From Adiantum capillus-veneris (lineage: Eukaryota; Streptophyta; Polypodiopsida; Polypodiales; Pteridaceae), in assembly GCA_014529385.2 (NCBI GenBank), contig CM043943.1, forward strand, positions 105,060,355-105,124,354: a stretch of DNA of 64,000 nucleotides. Reading direction: 5' to 3'. A model generated the notes under the pieces. It saw nothing but the letters and a program-made list of their open reading frames with translations. It was not told the origin of the DNA and did not search any database. Shown here in pieces: positions 34,520 to 47,600 of the stretch. How positions within the stretch are numbered: position 1 is the first letter of the stretch; each line of letters opens with the position of its first letter. Made by a program: the position numbers and the translations under genes.

Positions 34520-35110
34520 TATACTTAGAGAGATTAGAGTGAGAGAAAACATACACACATCTTTTCTAAAGTTAATTGAATCTTACTAATCCATTAGAAA
34601 GATTAGAGTAAAAGAGAACACACACACATCCTTTTCTAAAGCTAATTGAATCTCACCAATCTATTAGAGAGATTAGAGTAAGAGATAGCACACACACACA
34701 CACACACACACATATCCTTCTTAAAACTAATTGAATCTTACTAATCTATTAGAGAAATTAGAGTAAGAGATAGCAAACACACATCATTCTTAAAGTTAAT
34801 TGAATCTTACTAATCTATTAGAGAAATTAAAGTAAGAGATAGAAAACACACATCATTCTTAAAGTTACTTGAATGTTACTAATGTATTAGAGACATTAGA
34901 GTAAGAGATAGCAAACACACATCATTCTTAAAGTTAATTGAATCTTACTAATCTATTAGAGAGATTAAAGTAAGAGATAGCACACACACACACATATCCT
35001 TCTTAAAACTAATTGAATCTTACTAATCTATTAGAGAAATTAGAGTAAAAGATAGCACACACACACACATCCTTCTTAAAGCTAATTGAATCTTAATTAA
35101 TACGTACCTT
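34520..35110. repeat. eight-unit minisatellite, about 69-85 bp units with internal (CA)n
   Basis: Units read ATTAGAGTAAGAGATAGC, a CA run of variable length, then TTCTTAAAGTTAATTGAATC and TTACTAATCTATTAGAG. Length variation lies mainly in the CA run. It sits downstream of a TATAAATA box on the minus strand (35233-35242), so probably inside the chromovirus LTR. Confidence 0.85.
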
Positions 35111-35341
35111 ACTAATCCACTAGAGTTTTTGCTCTCTTAGTGGTTTGTGACATCTCCTCTGTAAGAGAAGTGGCAGAACTTCGTGAGCACTATAGAAGCA
35201 ATCTCTATGTTTTAAAGTGTGAGCATGGATGCTCTATTTATAGCAGAAAAGAAAACGTCCAACTTTTTTTCCCAAAAAAATAATTTTTTTTAAAAAATAA
35301 ATTTAAAAAAAGTTGAGATAAATTTTTTCCCCGACTTAGAA

Positions 35342-37150
35342 TTTGAGATGCCCTCATCTCAAGAACAGTGAAGGGTAATCCTTAAGAAGGGATGTCTCAT
35401 CTTCCCAAGTAGCATCTTCTATAGGAAGATCCTTCCATAAGATAAGATGTTCTTTGATGGATCTATTCATAAGCTTTCTCTCCCGAGTTTCTAGGATAGT
35501 ATCAGGTTGGAGTTGTAGAACATTTTCAGCAGGTAAAATTATTTTCTCATCATCAAGGACATGGTCAGGGTTATATACATAAGGTTTTAACAGACTTACA
35601 TGAAATACATCATGTACTTTGAGATGAGAAGGGAGTTTTAGTCTATAAGCTTGATCACTTACAACCTTGATTATTTTGTAAGGTCCACAATATCAGTAGC
35701 TAAGCTTCTTATACCTTTCGAGAGACAGATTGCTCTTTTTGGGCTTTACTCGTAAGAAAACTTTGTCACCTTCTTTGAAAATCTGATCAGATCTTTTTAA
35801 GTCGGCGTACTTCTTTTGTCGATCTTGAGCCGCTTGAATATCCCTTCGAATAGCTTTGGTTTGAGCTTCCATTTCTTCAAGCATTTTCTTTGAGGCTTCT
35901 ACCCTTATAGTGGGGTCAGAAAAGTTAAGAGTCAATTCCTATAGTAAATTTTTCCATCTTCTAAGGAGTAATGTAGAGGTTTAGGCTGATTTGATGATAC
36001 CCTCTCTTCACGTAGGATACTAGCAAGCATCTGGTAATCTGTATCTCTAACAGCAGCATCTGAGACCTTGTCTAAAATAGGGTTGTTAGCCATGGAAATT
36101 GCCCCCAGAAAAGCTTTACGGCTTAGGGCATCTGCCACAACATTATCCTTACCTGGTCTAAATTTAATATCAAAATCATATTCGTGCATGAGCTCTATCC
36201 ATCTCCTCTATCTCATGTTAAGGTTAGGTTGGGTAAAAATCCACTTAAGGCTCTTGTGATCTGTTACCAATTGGAATTTGCGTCCCAATAAATAATGTCT
36301 CCATAGCTTGAGAGCGTGAATAACTGCTAGCAATTCTAAATCATGTGTATCATAATTCACTTCATGAATCCTAAGCTTCCGAGAAGTATAAGCTACAGGC
36401 CTTCCTTCTTGAGTAAGGACTCCTTCTAATGCAAGCTTACTAGCATTTGTGATCACCTCGAATTCTTGGGTGAAGTCTCGAAGTTTTAAGAGAGGTTCTG
36501 AAGCAAGATACTCCTTAAGCTGTTTGAAGAAAGATTCATGTTTTTCTTCCCAAAGTATCGTAGCTCCTTTCTTTAGCAAGTCGGTTAGTGGTGCAGCTTT
36601 AAGAGCATAGTCCTTTACAAAGATCCTGTGATACCTAAGAACCTTCTGAATTCGGTTTATGAAGTGGGTTGAGGCCATTCCACAATATCTTTGACTTTGT
36701 CAGGGTCAACAGAGACTCCTTCAAGTGAAAAGATAAACCCTAAGTAACAGACCTTAGGGGTAAAGAAGGTACATTTTCTTTTCTTTTCATACAGCTTATT
36801 TCAGCGTAAAAGCTCTAACACTTTCCTAACATGTCCTTCATGCTCTTCCTCTGATTTGGAATAAATTAAGATATCGTCAAAGAATACTAGGACAAAATCG
36901 TCCAAGAATTCTCTAAAGATATCGTGCATCAGACGATTGAAAGTTGCAGGAGCATTCGTAAGTCTGAAAGCCATCACTGTAAATTCGTAATGACTATAAT
37001 GAGTGTTAAAAGCTGTTTTGGAGATATCAGCCTCCTGGATTCAAATTTGATGATAGCCAGATCGAAGATTGATCTTTGTGAATATTTTGGCTCCATGTAA
37101 TCTGTCCAGCATCTCACCAATACGAGGAATTGGATATTTATTCTTGATGG
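35342..37150 (-). pseudogene. pol: chromovirus Ty3/gypsy pol relic with integrase deletion
   Basis: Reading down the minus strand: RT from 37150 ([36 protein letters not shown]), RNase H (36678-36208, then 36189-35935: LWRHYLLGRKF, ADALSRK), then near 35933 a direct jump to the integrase C-terminal region (LTLNFSDPTIRV, EGDKVFLRV), then after a TGA at about 35692 YCGPYKI, HVSLLKPY and a chromodomain-like end (LETRERKLMNRSIKEHLILW, DATWED). HHCC and the DDE core are missing. The 5' end is cut by the LTR at 37151. No activity is expected. Confidence 0.85.
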
Positions 37151-38400
37151 TGAGGCGGTCCGGGGCGGGCAACAAGAAGAGTGGCCTCTATACACCCTTC
37201 AAGGCTCCCGTGCTGCTCAATGGGGCTGGGGCACAACACAACACAAACCAAAACAACAAACCCACAGCCAAATCCCAACTACACAAGGGGCACCACCTAG
37301 TTTAAGAGCGAACTAGGACGCAAAAGAGGAGAATCGTTAGAGCAACCCACAAACAAGCAAGGAATTTACACTAACCCTAACACCAATGGAATACTCTTAC
37401 ACCCTAAAACACGAGAGAGAGAGAGAGAGAGAGAGATAGTTCTCGGGCTGCTTTGAAACGTATCGGCAATGATCAAGCAAACACAACTATATATTTAAGA
37501 AAGAGAGAGAAAGGGGGAGGGGGTGCTTGTTGCATTAATACCTTCTTACAAATCTGTCATGACAAATCAAAGTGAAATTAGTATTTGTTCAACATAGCTT
37601 GCGTAAATTTCACCACAACACATCACAAGAAAAGCCACCCCAATCACTGTCTTAAAGCCAGGGGAGTCCTCTCCACCCTGTCGCCCTCTTACAGTATGTG
37701 GGATTTATGGCTAGGTTGATGACAACACTAGAGAACAAGCTATCAAGAACTTAACAAAAAACACCAAGACACTTACGCATCATTGTTGTCCATTACTTCA
37801 CGTTGGAAGGGAGACAAAATATCCAAGCTTAGTCCAAATCCACCCTCCTTGATTCAGCAAATGTTGGGCTTACACTAGTAGGAGAAATGATAGATTTCCT
37901 ACTCTCAATTGAATGATCACTCTCTCTCTCTTACAATGGCATAGAGTTCCCTTGCTAATCCCCTATTACAACACATGCACATGCATAAGACAATGAGCTT
38001 CCACTCAAGAGCTCCTTCTAGAGAGGTTGAGCTTGGCTTCTCAAGCTATAGCATAGTGCTCTTGCTTATGGCTCTCCCTTTGTGCTAGCTACACCCTCCT
38101 TTTATAGCAATTTTGAAGGCTAGGGTTACTCCTCTAACCATGGTTGGGTTAGATTTTCAGCAATTTATCTAATTTCTTTTGCTTGGAATTATCAAGAAGT
38201 TGGTGAGGAAAGAGAGAGGAGAGAAATGGAGGTGATAGGACTTTTCATAGTGGGTTAGTGTTAGTAGAGTTAGTATTAATTTACAAATGGAATTGGATAT
38301 TTACAATGGGAGTATCGATGTAGGATACAAATAAGGAAAAAAAAACTCTTAAGAGGTAAGAAAAGGTGGCTTTCTTACAAGGTTGATGCTCCAAGTGTCT
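37151..38400 (-). mobile_element. LTR of the Tat-like family, inserted in chromovirus RT
   Basis: 37151-37999 matches 63160-64000 base for base apart from (GA)n length and a few changes. In minus orientation it ends ...CGCCTCA. A minus-strand TATAAAAGG box lies at 38098-38105, so the LTR extends beyond 38 kb, but its far end is not defined by a second copy. 38400 is a placeholder. It is probably a solo LTR or truncated insertion. GATGG precedes it, a candidate target duplication whose partner I could not find. Confidence 0.75.
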
Positions 38401-39783
38401 TGAGTAGGGCCGATTTTGACGCTTGTTGACGGTCCACTAGCGTTGACGGTACATTTCTTCTCCACTCTTGACCTTCCTTGAGAGACAAGGTAATTGAAGC
38501 TGAGTAATCAACCACCATGATGCTGTCTTTTTAAGAGAAGAGGCTGAATTTTGTGATTTTTTTGATAGATATGGGTAAATTGGAGGAGGAAAAATGAGAC
38601 TAGGTGGTCAATTTTGGAATGGAATTGTGTGTGGGAGGTGTGAGTTTACCATGGTTTCTCTTATTCTTCAAGGTTGAAGAGAAGGTGAGTAGGGTGCAGA
38701 GAGGAGGGGTGAGAGAGGTGGGGATGACGAGTGGTGAAGTGTGTGTGAAAGAGGAAAATGATAAAGTGGAAGAGAGAGTGTGGCTGCATAGCATGGGAAA
38801 ACTGAGGTCCACTAAAAAAATCATAACTCACAGCTCATAGCTCAAAAAAATATGAAAAAATTTGAGGCAAAAGTTCAGCCCACGAGCTACAACTTTTGTT
38901 TGTATTACCTTTTCAAATTCGGAGAGCAAGTGAACTTTAAAAATTCAGCAAAACCGACCGTTTTTTTCCACTGCACAAGGTCTTTGTGGGGTCCTTCTTT
39001 GGATGATTCTTTTGAATACCTCCAAGAGTGAGCCCTCCATAGTGCATGTATGCATGCCACCTACCCTTGACCTTATTTGGTAGGTCTATAATTGAAGATA
39101 TTGTTGAGATTAGGATATAAGTGAATAGTACAACTAAGAAAATCAAATATTGAGGGGTTTAAAAAATATGTACATGTCAAATATAAATAATATAGGTGAA
39201 AAAATATAAAGGGGTCAAAATAAATCTCTCTCATTATAAGTCTACCATAAAAAGATGAATATTTTTGGTGGTTTAATTTATGAGAGTAATAGAGAATATA
39301 TGTAGGAAGGAAAAAATCACAATAGTGAAAAAAATATTCACATAAATAGAACTAGTTTTTTTGGATTTTTGTTGGGATGGAGTTACACAAAATATAAGAG
39401 AAGCTTACATGAAAATATTTCTATATGGAATAAAGAGTATGAAAAATGGTAAGAAAAAATTGTGGTAATGGTGAGGCAATGTACAGAGCATAAATAACAC
39501 ACACCTAGGTAGAAATATTTAAATAAATACCAAAATAATTATGAAAAAATCCTTTATTTAGGCCCTATATACAAAGAAATATTTACATACGCATGGGCCA
39601 TAATATACTTATATTTTTTATTTTTTTTATTTATTTTTATTTTTTTGGCTCAACTAGCCCAATGACTAGCTAATTGAGGGTTTTTGAAGAAGATATGGGA
39701 AAAGTCCCGTGACTCACGCACGCCTATGTACAGTGAAATGGTAGGGATAGCCACAGTGTTTGGGTGATTTTGGTAGGGTGAGG
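38401..39783. other. AT-rich unassigned stretch
   Basis: No gene recognised. It contains the rest of the LTR above and the unknown breakpoint against copy 2 at 39784. Confidence 0.5.
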
Positions 39784-41817
39784 TCTGCTAGCTCTAGGGT
39801 TGGTCCTGAGTCTCGTGATTGTCCTTTCTTGAAGTTCGACTCTTTCCCTTAGCTCAATGAGCTCATCCTTGGCTGCCTCCAGCTCATCTTCTATTCGCTC
39901 CTTTGCTTCCTGTGAGCTTGTTACCTCTCTTGAAGCTTCGGCTAGTTGGAGTATCAAGCCGTCCCTCTCATTTTCGGCGTCGTAGAGTGATGCTTTATGA
40001 CTTTCAGATTCAGTCATAGCATTCTCTAACTTCTTCTGCAACTCTGCTTCCTTTTGTTTTGCTGTCTCAAGTGCTACTTCCTTTGCTCTGGATCTTTCTT
40101 TAATCTTGCTGAGCAGTTCATGCACCATGTGCATGTCTTTTTCATCTTCATCTGTCAACTTGACAGCTCTTTCTGCCACCACCTCCAATGGCTTCGGCTC
40201 GTCCATTTTTTCTTCACTCTCCATTGTACCCTTTGTCTTTTCTTTCGTCCCTTTCCGATCATCTTGTTTCCGTAGGGATATCCCATAAACTGCCTCCAGG
40301 GCCTCTTCTTCACTGTATCCGATCGCGACCAGATCCTCATAATCATCTTTCTTTTGCTGAACTGGATCTATCCTCTTTTCCTTGGTCCCGGCCTCCGGTT
40401 TTTCCATAATTTCTGTTTCCATTTCTATTGTGGTTTCCTCCACAATAATTTCCATCTTCTTCGGGCTTGGTACAACAGTAAAAGAGGGCTGATTGTCCTC
40501 AGTCATCTTGGCTTTCCCCTTGTTTGCTTGCCCGTCTTTCTCTTGAGGTTCAGTAGACTCATCTACTTTCTTCTTCCCCTTGTCGTCCTTTTTGCAGCCT
40601 CAGCTTTTAAAAGCTGTACTTCCTCTTCAGTATAAGGCTCGACAGGTTGCTGCTCCAGTATGGCCTCCGACTCCTCATAAGCTCTAATGTATTGATCATA
40701 TTGATCAACATGTGGCCTGGCTGAGCTGGTTCCGACTTTACTGGGGTCTGGCACCCACATTTCTTCGAAGTCCCCCTTTAGAGCTCTTTCCCTCTAAACT
40801 GCTCCACCAGCCTTTCATTCTTCGGATTTTTTGACTTTTGGTTTGCTTGGGATCGGCCTTCTTCTTCACTTTCTTCTTGAGCGGCTCGTCCACGGCCTCC
40901 TCAGGTTCTGAAACTATTTCTAGTTTTTGGCGTGCTCTTGTGGACGCCCTTTTGGATACTTCCTGCTGTTCTTCCTCCTCATCGGCTTCTCTAAGCCACT
41001 CATTCTGGGAGGGAATCTGTGGCCCTTGATCCCTAGCTCCAATAGCTTCATAAGCTATTCTTGTTAGGATTTCTCCTCCTCCGATGTACTTTGGTTTCTG
41101 GTTGTGCATGGCGATTACTTGCTCGTGGATGTATTGAGCATAATTCACCTCCTTTGGCATGTTGCTCTTCAGTGCCCATGTGATGGTTGTGGCGATGGCA
41201 TGGGGTGGTGTAGTATACTTCTGTGGTCTTTTACTACACACATGGAAAAACTGGTTGTATAATCGGCAAAGGGTTGCCGCTCGTTGATCTGCCATATCTC
41301 CGTAGGTTGTATTTTGTTTCTTTGATCCATAGACCTCTATGGCCTCCCTTCTTTCTCTGACAGAACTCCCTTTGTTGTGCAGCTTCAATGCATCTGCAAT
41401 GAGCTGTGGAGTGATCTGTACTTCAACTGTTTCTCCATCCATGGCTGTCAACGTGGCTTTCCCATCCTTCTGAATGGATGTTGCCAACTCATACACTCTT
41501 CTTGTGTCTACACCTGATGGTCTCGAGGTGAAGAACCTGTGTAAGTCAGCCTTTTCCAGGTATCTGCTTATGTTCTCTGATCTGCTATAGTCCACTAATT
41601 CTCGTGGGATCATAGGTACATCGACCGATTGCCCTTGAGGATCTCTGAAAGTCCCCTGGTAGATCTTTATTCCTTCTTTTTCTAGTACTGCTTCCTCCAT
41701 CCAAGTCTTGGTTGGCTTGAGGGTTTCTGTTGGAATATCAAAAGGTTCTGCCTCTGCAAGAGCATCCTTGATGGTTGGTCTTTTTCTCTTAGTTGCCGAT
41801 GACTTAGCGGAATCCAT
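39784..41817 (-). pseudogene. 3' accessory ORF (copy 2), truncated and frameshifted
   Basis: Same protein as at 6874. ATG at 41817; frame lost near 40830 and again near 40590 by small indels, regained from about 40506, then cut at 39784 after PRASR. The codon equal to the copy 1 TAG (8332) is CAG here. It includes the plant-transposon-like N-terminal half and the start of the coiled coil. Confidence 0.75.
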
Positions 41818-44634
41818 GGATCCTGTAACTCCAATTTCAGAAGTTAGCGTCTTTTTAGTACTGAAAGCCGAAATGAAGCTTTTAACTATTCAAATGACTT
41901 GAAAATTGAAACATGAGCTATTCAGGGCCTAAGGATGCAATGTAGGTGAAAAAATATGCAAACTGGGCTCAAAAACATGCTTGAGACATCATACGCGTAT
42001 GATGTCTTTTGTGTCAGAATGACTTCATATTGGTTGTGCTTGTAGCTGATAGTGTATACATGAGTGTCATATGCTTGGATTTGAGTTTGGATCCCATTTG
42101 GTCAAGTTTTGGCCAGTTTTAGTCCAGTTCAGGCTCTTGGCAAAATTTTGAAAGGGAAATGGATTTTATGATCCAAATTGGATAAAACTTGGTGGATTAC
42201 TTTCAAATGGCATGTAGAACACTTTTGTTTCGTGGTTGAAGCCCTGAGGTGCCAAAATCACATAGTGAGACATCATACGCGTATGATGTCTTTTAGTGCA
42301 TTTTTGGACCAATTTTTTCTATAAGCTTGGATTTGGCTTTACATAGGCTTATTCAGTGGATTTATGAAGTTTGGATAGATTTTTGGCTAAAAATGGCTCT
42401 GGAGACATCATACGCGTATGATGTCTTCTTCATCAATTTTTCATGGGATTGGTTCTGTGGACTCTCCATGTGCTAGTGAAGGACTGTTTATACTCAAATC
42501 TTGGTTTGGACTTGAATATGTTGGATTTGGGACAAAAATAGGCTTTGTATGAAGGATTTTCTCTTAGTTGGGCTAATGGGGTGATCCACTTGACCAAATG
42601 GTTCCAAACTTCATATGTAGCATGTATTAGATATATATAATGGATGTATGATGACAAATGAGCATTTTTGGCTCTGTAAGTGCAAATAGACATTATACGC
42701 GTATGATGTCTTTTGTGTCAAAATGGTGCTTTTTGGTTCCAGATAGCTTGTAGATGTGTTAATCAACAATCCTACAAAGTTTCAATGAGTTTGGAGTTAT
42801 TTTGACAAAATTAGGACCAAAAATCAATTTTATGGCCTACTTTGCGTCTTTTTGGTTTTCCTTGGGTTTTCTAACTCCAATTCTCATGATACTTGGTTCA
42901 TAGGATGTGATTAATATGTGGAATGAGGCTATGCACTCAAATGTTGAAATGGATGTGAAAATCATGCTGTGAGACATCATACGCGTATGATGTCTTTTCT
43001 TGAAATGTTGGTCTTTTTGTGCAAAGAATGCTTTGTGCTAGTGCCCTAAGCCCTGCTAACTAGTTTTCAACTTAAAAAGTCATCAGTTTAGCTAAAAAGC
43101 CCCCTTATAGGCATTTTCAATCTCCGAAGTCGTCTTTTTGCCTTGGAGTTGAATTTCTTCAACTTTTCTTCTTGAGAGTTGCATTTCCAGCTCATTGGAT
43201 ATGTTGCGAAGTCATCCAGTTGGTTGGTCTTGACTTTGGCTCCCCGTTCTCCATCTTTCTCCATTTGGTTGCCCGAAAGCGTCTTTTTCACCATCGGTAA
43301 GTGAATCAGCTTTCTTTTGGGTTTTGCTTGCAAACATAAGTCATCCATGTATAGTTGAAACTGCTTGTGAAGTTTCATGTCATTTGGTCGTCAATCTTAG
43401 CCGTTATGCCAAAATGACGCTTTGTGTGTCCGCCGCCGAATCGGTTGTTCCGACCTACTTTTGGTGGTTCAAACCCGGAGATACTCCAAGGTTGCATTGC
43501 CCTCGATGTTGTTAAGCTTCTTGAGAAGTTTTGTGTCGTTCCGACAACTTTTTTCTGATTGCCTCTTGCAGGCTCTGTTGACCTAGGGTTTTTCCAGTCG
43601 TTCTTTCTCGAGCTTTGAGTGCTAGAAACTCATCTCCTATACTAGGGTAACCCACCTCTAAGTTCTTGCAAGGTTTGGTTAGGCGGTTGTGCCCCTACCT
43701 AGCGTTCTTCCCCATTCCCCGTCTGCTCTTGTTTCTTGGTTTTGGTGAGTTTTCGCGACAAAAGTTAACGATAAGCATCAAAAGCTTATGGCAACGAGTC
43801 TACCTCTCATGTCTGGTGTCCTCTGAGCTCTCGTAGCAGTCGTAGAAGGCGGTAGAAGGTCGGATGCTCCTGTGTGCTCTTTGCTCTCTCCAAGAAGGTA
43901 ACACTGGAAATGAGCTTGATAGTGAAGTGAAAAATACTTAACTTCGGGCTTCCCGGATCACTTGTTACCAAATTTGACATGTGCTCCTATCTCGTCGTGA
44001 AATGCACTTTAGGATTTGAAATTCCTCAATTTGGACTCCGTTTGACCTGTTTCTGAGAAATCTGTCCACTTTGCCAAAATTTCTGTCATTTCGGGCTTTC
44101 CGCAACTTTTTCAGAATTGTACCCAATTTTTATCCTAGGTTGCCCTTGTCATTAGAATCATCACCGTCTATTCTTTTCTTTTTTCCGATCTCATTTCACC
44201 TGCTTTTTTATTTTTCTTTTATTTTTATTAAGAAAATCATAAAAAATAAAGAAAAATAGCAAATTGAAGCCAAAAAATTCCAAACATACATGATAAATAG
44301 CTGGTAACCCTATGTATATGAATATACACTTCTTTGTGATTTCTGGACTTGGATTACCACTTTTTTCCACTTTTTAGCTCCAAAAACACTCTTATTTAGT
44401 GATATTTACACATATAGAGACCCAAATTCATCATTTGATCTCTTCTTGTTGCAAAACAAGGTATATAAGGGCATAAATATTATCAATATCCGCAATCAAA
44501 TATAAAAAATTGCAAAATCATGTAAGACACTGCCCTTGTAATATAATTTTTGTTTTTCTTTGTTTTTCCCGCTTGTAGCTGCTTTGTAGCTCCTGTATAC
44601 CTCCCCCCCTCCTAGTCTGAGTCCTCTCGGACGA
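41818..44634 (-). other. non-coding spacer between pol and 3' ORF (copy 2)
   Basis: Counterpart of 4057-6873. It holds the polypurine-like tract at 44600-44613 and the palindromes. No gene seen. Confidence 0.7.
41985..42994 (-). repeat. five spaced palindromes, copy 2 3' spacer
   Basis: Copies at 41985-42006, 42269-42290, 42404-42425, 42689-42710 and 42973-42994; spacings 284, 135, 285 and 284, the mirror of copy 1. One copy has a single mismatch. Confidence 0.9.
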
Positions 44635-47600
44635 CTATGAAGTGTCTGTGGGTGAAGCATTGTAGTTGTTTTGGTCATGAGTTCCCAATGCAGTTGTAGA
44701 GCGACGATACAACATTCTTTCCAATAAAGCTGCTCTTTGTTTGATTGAAGGATTGGTGGTCGGGTTTTGGGTTGGTTTTGGCACTTCGGTAGTAGAATCA
44801 GTAGATGGATTCTTTGTTACCTTGTTGTCATTTTTTACAATCCAAATCTGCCTCCGCTTTGCTTGTGCTTGCCACAAACTCTTTGCGACCCAAACCTGTT
44901 TTGTTCTGTGTGTTGATTTCCTCGCCTTGAAATACCTAGGAGTTTCCGTTGATTGTATTGAAGTGAGTTCCTTTTTACAAATCTTTGGGATCCAAATTTG
45001 CTGCTGTAGCTTTGTGCCGTCATGAACTTCTTTGGAATCCAGATCTGTTTCACTTTCCTTGATTGTCGGGGATCACTCTGTTGTCTGGTATTGAAGACTC
45101 TGTTTGTGTTTTCTGGCACCACCTTTTTTGGTCTCCATACCATCTTTGACTCCGTTTTTTTCCAAGGTTGAGCTGTTATATTATTGCTTGTCTTCCTTAT
45201 CCACTGTTGAGAATTCCTCGTCGAAGAGTAATCCGGTTGTATAGAAACTTTTGGTTGCCATTGCTTCTTCTTTTTCTCTGTTTGTTGTTTGCCCTTGTCC
45301 GTGGATTCCTCCTTTGGAGTTGGCTCTTCTCCTTTGGTGAACTTAACTGATTGACTTTCACCTTCGTATTTGATAAGCACTGAATTAGAACTCCAGTCAA
45401 TCATTGCATTGTATTGCTTCTGCCATGGTTGTCCTAGCAATAATGGATGTTGTGTAGCTTGGTCTTCAACCACGTAAAACATATGAGGATACACATATTG
45501 GTTAATCTGTATATGTAAAACTGTGCATCCGACAGTTTTGATTGAATTCTCATAGTAACTTTTTAACTCTTGCTTGGCAGTTTGTAGTTTAGTGTCATTT
45601 GTCAATTGTCTATACAAACTGAGTGACAGTAGGTTAGCTTGAGCTCCTGAATCCAATAGTGCTCTGGCTTTGATTTGGTTGGTTCCTACTTTGCATTCAA
45701 TGATGGGTTCTTCTTTGTCATTCCCCATTTCTGTTATACTAACTGCGTTTATTCGTATTGCTTCTTCATTGCGCTGTTTCTGACGCAGTAGTCTTCTTTT
45801 CTCCATTCTTTCCTTCGCCTCGGCTTGCGCTTCCTCCTCAATCTTTTTCTTTTTCTGGACACGCAGCTTTTCTTGATGTATTTTGAGAAGCATGTCTTGT
45901 GTTAGCGGCAACAGATACTTTTTCACTCTGCATCCACTAATCCAATTGGGCATTTCTTCTCCGTCTAATGTAGCAAGCTTGACGGCTCCACTTGGTGATA
46001 GATCTTTAATCACCAGAGGACCATCCCTCGCTTTTTAAGCTTCTTAGCATGCTGTTTCAGAGTGTAAACTAGGACATAGTCCCCAACTTTAAACTCTTTA
46101 GTCCGCACATGCTTATCAAAAAATTCCTTTTGTCACCTTTTTTGAGCGTAGATGGAAGCTACTGCTTTTAGGCGAAGCTCATCTAGCTTTTCCAGGTCAT
46201 CTATTCTATCAGAGAGCTCGTGCCCTGTCCACTCTAGATCCTTAGCCACCCTTAAGGTTGAAATCAAGAATTCTATTGGCAAGATAGCATTTAGCCCAAA
46301 AACCATGTTATATGGGGTCGTTCCTATGGATGTTTTATACGCCACCCTATATGCCCATAATGTTGAATGTAACTTTTGGTCCCAGTCAGTTCTCGACTCA
46401 GATACAATCTTCGTGAGGACCGTACATATGGTTTTTTTGTTGCTTCAGCTTGTCCGTTTGCTTGTGGATGATACGGGGCTGATTTCCTATGGATTACCAT
46501 GAATTCATCTAGAAGGATCTCTATCACTTCATTTATGAAATGTGTGCCTCGATCACTCACAATTTCTATTGGCAATCCATATCGTACAAAGACGTATTCA
46601 TATAGAAATTGTGCCGTGGTCCTGGCATCTGCTTTTTGAGTTGCCTTTGCTTCGACCCACTTTGTTAGATAGTCTGTAGCCACAACGATGTATTGTGCAT
46701 GAGTCTTATATGCAGGAGGCGAAATGGGTCCGACATAATCAATCCCCCATTTTGCAAAAGCTCTTGCCCCCATCATTGGTCTAAGCGGCATATCATCTCT
46801 TTTAAGTGGTACTTTGGTCCGCTGACAGTCATCACACCGTTTAACGTATTCCTCAGCGTCCATATGTAATGTTGGCCACCATATTCCTGCGGCTAAGACA
46901 AGTTTTGCTGTCTTATCACCTGAGAAATGGCCTCCACCCACTCCTCCATGAGCTTGCTCCAGGATTATCACATAATCAGACTCTGATGCGCAAATCCTAA
47001 GCTGGTTGTCTTTACCTCTCTTATAGAGGTGATCTCCTATCAAAGCGTAATCTCTAGCTTCTGTCTCTACAGATTTCTGACGAGCTTTTGACGTTCCTTC
47101 TGGGAAAGTTCTATTTGTGAGATATTCAACAATATACTGACTCCATTCTGGAGCGATCATCATCTGATATAATGTTGAATACTCGGCTGGCGGTTTTGAG
47201 GAACATACAATACATACAGTGACATATTCATGTACGCTTTCTTTCATTCCTGGCCAATAGACTCCCAATTGTAACAAATTCCTATATGTGTTCCTTCTTG
47301 AACAATGAAATGCACATTCCTGAACATGTGCTTCGCACAGATATATATTATATTCCTCAGGATTGATGCATAGTCGTAAAACATGATCATTTCCCAATTG
47401 ATACAACCTTCCTGCAATCAATTGAAGATTCTTGGATTGCTGAATAGCAATATGTTTCAGGTTGTATGCTCTTCTATCGAACTCTCCTCCATAGGTTAAT
47501 AGGTCAACGACATTTTGAGACCACCTCGGTATCATTTCTATGTTGAACAAGTACGCGTCTAGCATGTCGTCATCTACTCCTATAGGGTCTTCTCCATTCG

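Noticed and set aside
37069-37305. Repeated ORF with [19 protein letters not shown] at 37 kb and 63 kb
   Set aside because: Part of the Tat-like LTR, on the strand opposite to the element's transcription.
37151-39783. Complete LTR retrotransposon between 37151 and the start of copy 2
   Set aside because: No primer site, polypurine tract, second LTR or coding region found, so at most a solo or truncated LTR.
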